Shown in pieces: positions 14,158 to 18,759 of a stretch of 18,759 nucleotides of DNA; the stretch's first letter is position 1, and every line of letters starts with the position of its first letter. Origin of the DNA: UMGS1613 sp963616135 (lineage in GTDB: Bacteria; Bacillota_I; Bacilli_A; RF39; UBA660). The notes under the pieces were generated by a model. It ran no database searches. It worked only from the letters and a program-made list of their open reading frames with translations, and was not told where the DNA came from. The DNA is taken from contig CAVEJT010000019.1 of assembly GCA_963616135.1 (NCBI GenBank), positions 1 to 18,759 of the forward strand. The letters are read 5' to 3'. The position numbers and the translations under genes were made by a program.

Positions 14158-15050
14158 ATTGTTTTTTCTAAAGAAACTTTTTTTATTTCATTTATTTTTT
14201 CTTCTTGAATGTTATTAGTTACATCTCTTAACCTTTTTAAAGTTTCTATAAGTTCTAAGCGTTTATTTTTTAAAGAAGAATCTATAATTTTTCTGTCGTT
14301 TAATACTATTTGATCAGCATAAAATTTATTTTTTTTGAATTCTTTCATATTTATACTAGGTTTAAAAGAATCAGTAGTATTTTCTATAACTTTTATATTA
14401 TTTGAATTAATTAATAAGTTTTTAGCGCCAAAATATAGGTCAAATAAATATAATTTATCACTATTAACAACTAAATCTTTTGTCTTAATTTTCGAATTTT
14501 CACTATTTAGATTCTTAGAATTAATTTTAATAGTACAGCCTTCAATATTAGTATATAATAAAATAAAATCAGCTGCATTATACTCTTGATATTTTGCGTT
14601 AATTTGACTAGAAACCGCCTCAATTCTCTCAGAATTAATTATTAGCTTGTCTTCAATATTAACTAATCCCATTTCAACACTACCGTTTGATACAATATTT
14701 AAAGTTTTTAAATTATTATTTTTTAAATTAATATCCATATTGTTTCCAAATATACTAACATTATCAAAAGATACTAATTTATTATCTTTTAATAAATTTG
14801 ATTCTATAAATGAAAATATTATGTTTCGGTTTGTGCCCAATAATTCCTTTATTTCTTCTTGAGTTGGTAATTTAATTTCAATATAATTATCATGTGTTTT
14901 AATATATTTCGATTTTTGTTCTTTATATTTGTTTTTCGTGTATAAATATATATCTTTATTACTAAAACTCCATTCAAAATCATTACCTAAAATTTTTTTT
15001 AATTTTAAAGAAAATATTAACTCATTAAAGTTTTGTTTAAATTGTTTCAT
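14139..15050 (-). CDS. Unrecognised protein with 19-residue repeats (possible beta-solenoid)
   Basis: I do not recognise this 303-residue protein. It has no signal peptide or membrane helix. The middle (about residues 136-230) contains five consecutive units of exactly 19 residues with an invariant Asn at 139, 158, 177, 196 and 215, mostly in the form hydrophobic-x-hydrophobic-Asn-Ser-x-x-hydrophobic (LIINSERI, IKINSKNL, LVVNSDKL, LLINSNNI). This suggests a short parallel beta-solenoid. The N-terminal third is charged and mixed; the last 45 residues (KRLELIETLKRLRDVTNN and on) look like a coiled coil. ATG at 15050 is the start because GAGGTGG sits just before it; a GTG at 15062 would lie upstream of that site. 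It is transcribed divergently from spoVB, with a palindrome in the promoter. A scaffold or polymer-forming role is conceivable but unproven. Confidence 0.8.
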   Translation of the reverse strand: MKQFKQNFNELIFSLKLKKILGNDFEWSFSNKDIYLYTKNKYKEQKSKYIKTHDNYIEIKLPTQEEIKELLGTNRNIIFSFIESNLLKDNKLVSFDNVSIFGNNMDINLKNNNLKTLNIVSNGSVEMGLVNIEDKLIINSERIEAVSSQINAKYQEYNAADFILLYTNIEGCTIKINSKNLNSENSKIKTKDLVVNSDKLYLFDLYFGAKNLLINSNNIKVIENTTDSFKPSINMKEFKKNKFYADQIVLNDRKIIDSSLKNKRLELIETLKRLRDVTNNIQEEKINEIKKVSLEKTINYKKI

Positions 15051-15064
15051 ACCCCACCTCACGA

Positions 15065-15070
15065 ATTATA
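15065..15070 (-). promoter_or_regulatory. -10 element of the repeat-protein gene
   Basis: TATAAT on minus lies 15 bases before the ATG. No consensus -35 is present at 17 bases (ACAAAT at 15093-15088). The spacer is filled by the palindrome at 15068-15089. Confidence 0.55.
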
Positions 15071-15089
15071 ATATCATATATGATATTAT
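15068..15089. promoter_or_regulatory. 22-bp perfect palindrome, candidate operator
   Basis: ATAATATCATATATGATATTAT is its own reverse complement over 22 bp and lies in the 76-base gap between the divergent repeat-protein gene and spoVB. It overlaps the -10 and fills the spacer of the minus-strand promoter, where a dimeric repressor would block transcription. Perfect symmetry of this length is unlikely by chance even in AT-rich DNA. Confidence 0.5.
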
Positions 15090-15126
15090 TTGTAAATATA
15101 TAATATTTTTTGAATATTATTTAAGT

Positions 15127-16419
15127 ATGAAAAATAAATTTATAAAATCTACTTTAATATTAATTGTCGGAGGATTTCTCACTAAAATTTTAGGACTTAT
15201 TATAAAAATAGTATTAACTAGAACTATAGGTACCATGGGTATTGGTATGTATTCTATGATTATGCCTACTTTCTTACTTTTAAATAGTATAGCTCAATTA
15301 GGATTACCAACTGCTCTTAATATATTAATACCAAGAAATAAATTTAATACTAAGAACTTAGTATTTAGTGCGATTATGATTTCAATTAGTATAGATATTT
15401 TAATATTTTTATTCTTATTATTATCATCTAATATGTTAAGTACTAAATTACTTAATGAATCTAGATTAAATTTAAGTTTACTTTCTATTGGATTTGTATT
15501 ACCTTTTATAACAGTTTCTAATTGTCTTAGAAGTTATTTCTTTGCTAAAGAACGCATGTATCCTCATGTAATAACTAATATAATAGAAGATTTAGTTAAA
15601 CTTATTCTTATCATTATTGGAATACCATATTTCTTAAAACGAGGAATTGAGTATGCTGTTGCATTTACTGTACTTACTAATATATTTTGTGAACTATCTA
15701 GTATAATTATCTTCATATTTCTTATACCTAATTTTAAATGTAGGAAACAAGAATTAAAACCAAATTTTACAAACATTAAAGAATTACTTAAAATAGCACT
15801 CCCTACTACAGGTAGTAGATTAATAGGATCTATTGGATACTTTCTTGAACCTATAATAATTACCTATGTATTAATTAAGGTGGGTTATAGTAATAATTTT
15901 ATAATAAATGAATATGGTATCATTAACGGATATGTAATGCAGTTAGTATTATTACCATCATTTTTTACGAATGCTATATCACAAGCACTTATTCCTTTAG
16001 TATCTAAGTATTATACTTTAAAAAAATATGATTACATAAAGAAAAAACTCAAACAAGCTATATTTTTTTCACTTTTAATAGGTATACCAGCTACTTTTAT
16101 ATTTGTTTTTTATCCAGAAATTTTACTTAATTTTTTATTTAAAACTGATAAAGGTATAGAATATATAAAAGTAATAGCGCCTATTTGTATTCTTCATTAT
16201 ATACAATCTCCAATATCAAGTACATTACAATCAATGGGGAATGCTAAAACATCAATGTTAGGTACATTACTTGGAATGATTATTAGGACAATATCATTAC
16301 TTATATTTTCTTTTCTTAAAATTGGTTTATGGAGTTTAATAATTGCAACTAGTTTAAATATAATATTTGTTACATGTTTTGATGCTATAAACGTAAAAAA
16401 ACTATTAGCTAAAAGCTAA
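15127..16419 (+). CDS. spoVB: SpoVB-like polysaccharide/lipid flippase (MOP superfamily)
   Basis: A 430-residue protein with about 12-14 membrane helices. It opens with KNKFIKSTLILIVGGFLTKI, then IIKIVLTRTIGTMGIGMYSM. Later come FLLLNSIAQLGLPTALNILI, LPTTGSRLIGSIGYFLEPII, LLPSFFTNAISQALIPLVSK and HYIQSPISSTLQSMGNAKTS, which are SpoVB/MurJ-like MOP flippase signatures. In B. subtilis SpoVB is needed for spore cortex synthesis and is related to lipid II flippases. The location beside comN-secDF matches B. subtilis spoVB, which decides the name over other MOP paralogues. The frame stays open 66 codons upstream, but that part overlaps the divergent gene and is not membrane-protein-like, so the start is the ATG at 15127. 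No clear ribosome-binding site precedes it. Confidence 0.88.
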   Translation: MKNKFIKSTLILIVGGFLTKILGLIIKIVLTRTIGTMGIGMYSMIMPTFLLLNSIAQLGLPTALNILIPRNKFNTKNLVFSAIMISISIDILIFLFLLLSSNMLSTKLLNESRLNLSLLSIGFVLPFITVSNCLRSYFFAKERMYPHVITNIIEDLVKLILIIIGIPYFLKRGIEYAVAFTVLTNIFCELSSIIIFIFLIPNFKCRKQELKPNFTNIKELLKIALPTTGSRLIGSIGYFLEPIIITYVLIKVGYSNNFIINEYGIINGYVMQLVLLPSFFTNAISQALIPLVSKYYTLKKYDYIKKKLKQAIFFSLLIGIPATFIFVFYPEILLNFLFKTDKGIEYIKVIAPICILHYIQSPISSTLQSMGNAKTSMLGTLLGMIIRTISLLIFSFLKIGLWSLIIATSLNIIFVTCFDAINVKKLLAKS

Positions 16420-16430
16420 TAGTTTTATCT
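16391..16430. terminator. Bidirectional terminator shared by spoVB and ppaC
   Basis: AAAACTATTAGCT (16398-16410), a three-base loop and AGCTAATAGTTTT (16414-16426) form a perfect 13-pair stem. On plus it ends in TTTTATCTT; on minus it is followed by further T from 16397 down. The convergent genes stop at 16419 and 16425, so the hairpin includes both stop codons. Confidence 0.92.
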
Positions 16431-18041
16431 TATAACATTCAATATTGGGGGTACTAATTGTTTTTTTCTTGATAAGAAATGTTTTAAAAAGAAACCCTCT
16501 TTTATTTCATTTACTTGGAAAGCTTCACCTATAAGTGATTCATTAGTTGTATCATAGAATATAAAAGAACCATCTTTTATAATATCTGTAACACTTAATA
16601 AAAGTAAATCATAACCTCTATTTTTCTTTATTTCATTTAATTTCATTACATTTTCTTTTGTTTTATTTAAAAATTCTTCTGAATTTAATGTAATAACTTG
16701 TGCGATAGCAAGTCTTTTGTTTTCTACTTCAAAAATCTTTAAATCGCCATCTATTATATCTTCAAAAGTTTTTCCTTCTAAATTAGTACCTGCTTTAAAC
16801 ATATTATTCGCGTACTCATCAATATTTATAGATGCTATAACAGATAGTTTATGAGCTACATATTTATCATATTCTGTAGTTGTAGGACTTGTAAACTTTA
16901 ATGTATCTGAAAGAATACCACTTAGCATAAGCCCTGCTATATCTTTATCTATTTCAATATTACTTTCTATATACATAGAATAAATAATAGTATTAGTACT
17001 ACCAACATTCATATTTCTAAAATTAATAGGCATACTTGTTGAAATAGCTCCTAATCTATGGTGATCTATTATTTCAATTATTTCAGCTTCATTTAGTCCA
17101 TCTACACTTTGTGTTACTTCATTATGATCCACAAGTATTACTTGCTTTCTATTTTTTTCATTTATATCAGTAATTCTAATTAATCCCAAACAATTACCTC
17201 TATCATCAACAACCGGATAGTTATTATAACCCAATTTCAAGCACTTTTCTCTAAAATCAGCATAATAATCATTTTCATTAAAACTAATATTTCTCATATC
17301 AGTTAACAAGTTTTTAGCATAGTTAGCTAAACCTATTAATTTAGATGTATGAAAAGTATCATAACCAGTTCTAATTATATTAACCTTATTTCTTTTAGCT
17401 ATTTCTATATGTTCATTCTTTATTTCTAAATTACCAACTATTATTAATAACTTTATCTTATTATTTACAGCAGACTCTATTAAACTATGTCTATCTCCTA
17501 CAATCATAATTGTATCACTTTGAAGTTCTAAAGTATTTAAAAAAGTTGTACTTCTATATGAAGCAGCTATAATACTTCCTTTTATCTCTTTATCAAATTT
17601 TAATACTTCCTGACCATTTAGTACCTCAACAATATTATCATAAGAAGTATTTAATTTAGTAAAATCACCATTTATAAGTTCAGCACCTATCATCTTAGAT
17701 GTAAGTAATCCAATTAATTTTTTATTGTTATTTACTATAGGTACTCCTGTAATGTTTTTTTCATTCATATAAGCATAAGTCTTATTTATAGAATCAAATT
17801 CATTTATATAACATTCTTTATAATAATTTAAATCCTTTATTTGTAGTTTAACATCTTCTAAATATTCAGGTACTTCTCTATTAAAATAATCTAATACAAA
17901 TTCTGTTTCTTTATTTATTTTACCTAGTATCATTGGTTTAGAAGGTACACCCAACTTATTTTTTAGATTAGAAAAAGCTATTGCAGCAGTTACCGAATCT
18001 GTGTCAGGCTTTTTATGTCCAAATACATATATTTCTCTCAT
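16425..18041 (-). CDS. ppaC: Manganese-dependent inorganic pyrophosphatase with CBS-DRTGG-CBS insert
   Basis: A 538-residue family II pyrophosphatase, longer than the usual 310 because of a regulatory insert. The DHH domain begins FGHKKPDTDS (H9, D13, D15), resumes with LVDHNEVTQS (D305, H306) and IIDHHRLGA (D326, H327, H328), followed by GSTNTII. The C-terminal DHHA2 part ends SRKKQLVPPIL. Residues about 70-300 hold CBS1 (75-125), a DRTGG domain (135-245) and CBS2 (250-295). In CBS-PPases of clostridia AMP and ADP inhibit, while ATP and diadenosine polyphosphates activate, so activity is probably tied to energy state. It hydrolyses PPi in the cytosol. GGAGGG precedes the ATG at 18041. It has its own promoter and ends in the hairpin shared with spoVB. 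Confidence 0.96.
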   Translation of the reverse strand: MREIYVFGHKKPDTDSVTAAIAFSNLKNKLGVPSKPMILGKINKETEFVLDYFNREVPEYLEDVKLQIKDLNYYKECYINEFDSINKTYAYMNEKNITGVPIVNNNKKLIGLLTSKMIGAELINGDFTKLNTSYDNIVEVLNGQEVLKFDKEIKGSIIAASYRSTTFLNTLELQSDTIMIVGDRHSLIESAVNNKIKLLIIVGNLEIKNEHIEIAKRNKVNIIRTGYDTFHTSKLIGLANYAKNLLTDMRNISFNENDYYADFREKCLKLGYNNYPVVDDRGNCLGLIRITDINEKNRKQVILVDHNEVTQSVDGLNEAEIIEIIDHHRLGAISTSMPINFRNMNVGSTNTIIYSMYIESNIEIDKDIAGLMLSGILSDTLKFTSPTTTEYDKYVAHKLSVIASINIDEYANNMFKAGTNLEGKTFEDIIDGDLKIFEVENKRLAIAQVITLNSEEFLNKTKENVMKLNEIKKNRGYDLLLLSVTDIIKDGSFIFYDTTNESLIGEAFQVNEIKEGFFLKHFLSRKKQLVPPILNVIR

Positions 18042-18064
18042 ATTTCCCTCCCTATTCTATATTT

Positions 18065-18093
18065 AGTATAACAAAAAAAGATTAAAAATTCAA
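18065..18093 (-). promoter_or_regulatory. Promoter of ppaC, overlapping the upstream terminator
   Basis: On minus, TTGAAT (18093-18088) and TATACT (18070-18065) are 17 bases apart. The -35 lies mostly in the loop of the terminator hairpin of the preceding gene, so one 35-base stretch both stops one transcript and starts the next. Confidence 0.75.
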
Positions 18094-18099
18094 TCTTTT
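18073..18099 (-). terminator. Terminator of the right-edge gene
   Basis: On minus, AAAAGATT (18099-18092), an eight-base loop and AATCTTTT (18083-18076) form an eight-pair stem continued by TTT. It lies about 25 bases past the stop of the gene at 18124. Confidence 0.85.
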
Positions 18100-18123
18100 A
18101 ATATATTTTCTTTTACTATTATT

Positions 18124-18759
18124 TTATTTTAATTTAGATTTTAAAACTTCTATTACTGGGCGAACGCCATAGTAGTCCAAAATGCCAACGCCATAGTCAA
18201 GCATGAGACCCCCAGAGTTCACATTCCACGCATTGTAAGTATCAACAGCATTAGAAGACGCACTCCAATATCCAGCTGTTGCTACATCTGAATTATTTAA
18301 ACATCCATAATCTGCACATGAGTATGTTCTATCATATAACCATCCATATTTACATCCACTCGTATTTCCTTTTGTGCATGTGTCACTTTCTGTTGTTGTT
18401 TTGCTATCAAAATAATACAAACCTGCTGCCGTAGTCTCATTCCATGATGAGTCTCCTGTAATAGTAGCTATTTCATTAGCTGTGATTAATCTTGCTTTAT
18501 AACTACTGTAATCTATTGTATAATATGCATTGCTGGCTTGTCCTCTTTGGTCCATTGTATAATTTGATGGTGCTTCTGTTCCAACCCATGATGCTGTATC
18601 TGTTTTAAGTTGTGCTAATACCTCATTTGGTCCTGATGTATTAGTTCCACTTAAGTTCCAAACTACCTCTGCTGTAGTATTATGATCTAATAAAAGATTT
18701 AATGTATCTCCTCCATCATCATTAAACGCATAGAATTTCATACATCCACTCTTTACTCC
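18124..18759 (-). CDS. Surface/pilin-like protein C-terminal part with DUF1566/C-type-lectin-like fold (5' end outside window)
   Basis: The frame runs open to the right edge (GVKSGC precedes the Met at 18741), so this is the C-terminal 211 residues of a longer protein, not a gene starting at that Met. No ribosome-binding site fits the Met. The sequence is rich in Thr, Ser, Asn, Tyr and Trp, with paired Cys (DTCTKGNTSGCKYGW, YSCADYGCLNN), which suggests an extracellular, disulfide-bonded domain. It ends GYWSASSNAVDTYNAWNVNS and, after a variable-looking stretch, YYGVRPVIEVLKSKL. The pattern YWSxS...AWxVN...GVRPVI is that of DUF1566/FGE-like C-type lectin folds. Related gut Bacillota proteins often carry a type IV pilin-like N-terminus, but this one is not visible. 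Composition is clearly richer in G+C than neighbours, most of all near the 3' end. Function: probably ligand binding at the surface (inference). Confidence 0.75.
   Translation of the reverse strand, partial: GVKSGCMKFYAFNDDGGDTLNLLLDHNTTAEVVWNLSGTNTSGPNEVLAQLKTDTASWVGTEAPSNYTMDQRGQASNAYYTIDYSSYKARLITANEIATITGDSSWNETTAAGLYYFDSKTTTESDTCTKGNTSGCKYGWLYDRTYSCADYGCLNNSDVATAGYWSASSNAVDTYNAWNVNSGGLMLDYGVGILDYYGVRPVIEVLKSKLK
18150..18261 (-). other. Candidate hypervariable (DGR-type) segment of the right-edge gene
   Basis: About 110 bases encoding the part between YWSAS and GVRPV have nearly 50% G+C, against roughly a quarter in the window. They use codons rare here (GGC, CTC, CGC, CCC-type runs), and most codons between NAWNVN and GVRPV end in C or T. 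That is what adenine-directed mutagenesis of AAY codons in a template would leave. The location at the extreme C-terminus of a C-type-lectin-like protein fits a diversity-generating retroelement target. No reverse transcriptase or template repeat is in the window. Confidence 0.35.

Noticed and set aside
14335..14862. Two plus-strand frames opposite the repeat protein
   Set aside because: They are antisense to a gene with its own ribosome-binding site, terminator and internal repeats; no motifs are seen in the plus frames.
15051..15062. GTG start four codons upstream for the repeat protein
   Set aside because: The GAGGTGG ribosome-binding site would lie inside the gene; it is ideally placed for the ATG at 15050.
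14929..15126. N-terminal extension of the spoVB frame by 66 codons
   Set aside because: It overlaps the divergent gene and its promoter, has no ribosome-binding site, and does not resemble the N-terminus of MOP flippases, which begins at 15127.
1..18759. Mycoplasma-type code with TGA as Trp
   Set aside because: TGA ends dtd, comN and the DUF1003 gene at their normal family lengths, and Trp is encoded by TGG in the genes inspected.
1..18759. CRISPR array, tRNA or rRNA genes, insertion sequence
   Set aside because: No regularly spaced direct repeats, no tRNA cloverleaf or rRNA segments, and no transposase were seen in reading through the window.

Overview
The window is very AT-rich (roughly a quarter G+C by eye) and almost fully coding. 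TGA is used as a stop (dtd, comN, the DUF1003 gene), so the code is the standard bacterial one. Gene content and order point to a low-GC Bacillota: Rel, Dtd, HisRS and AspRS with a T-box leader, a fused SecDF next to ComN and SpoVB, a CBS-containing Mn-dependent pyrophosphatase, and the start of spoIIGA, the sporulation sigma-E processing peptidase. From memory, the order spoVB / comN / secDF ... rel / dtd ... hisS / aspS ... 6S RNA matches the Bacillus subtilis block around those genes. An uncultured, possibly gut-dwelling spore-forming lineage fits, but no species can be named.

Layout. Positions 1-334 (minus) hold the N-terminal part of SpoIIGA, cut by the left edge. Then, all on minus: a DEDDh exonuclease (387-986) directly behind a 6S-like RNA (about 1001-1176) with its own promoter; a YdjI-like SPFH protein with zinc ribbons (1239-2411); a DUF1003 membrane protein (2472-2969); archaeal-type aspS (3021-4334) under an Asp T-box; hisS (4582-5856); an AI-2E/PerM-family membrane protein (5917-6984); dtd (6986-7426); an ankyrin-like protein (7437-8144); rel (8144-10312); a phage-type ORF6N/PLD-like protein (10439-11311); secDF (11460-13775); comN (13780-14058); and an unrecognised repeat protein (14139-15050). 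Divergently on plus is spoVB (15127-16419), which shares a bidirectional terminator with ppaC (16425-18041, minus). The right edge holds the C-terminal part of a surface-type protein whose last segment has a composition unlike the rest.

How the genes fit together. The core is information processing and stress: charging of tRNA-Asp/Asn and tRNA-His, D-aminoacyl-tRNA proofreading, (p)ppGpp control, 6S control of RNA polymerase, PPi removal, protein export (ComN-SecDF) and envelope/spore assembly (SpoVB, SpoIIGA). Two less expected genes sit among the core genes: the ankyrin-like gene overlaps the rel stop codon, and the ORF6N gene separates rel from secDF.

Points most worth a second look: (i) the right-edge gene, whose C-terminal segment looks like a possible diversity-generating-retroelement variable region; (ii) a 19-residue-period repeat protein with a 22-bp palindrome in its promoter; (iii) a 6S-like RNA whose 3' end abuts the exonuclease ribosome-binding site; (iv) repeated overlap of promoters with the upstream gene's end or terminator; (v) Asn in place of the usual Asp in the SecF Gly-Tyr-Ser-Ile-Asn motif.
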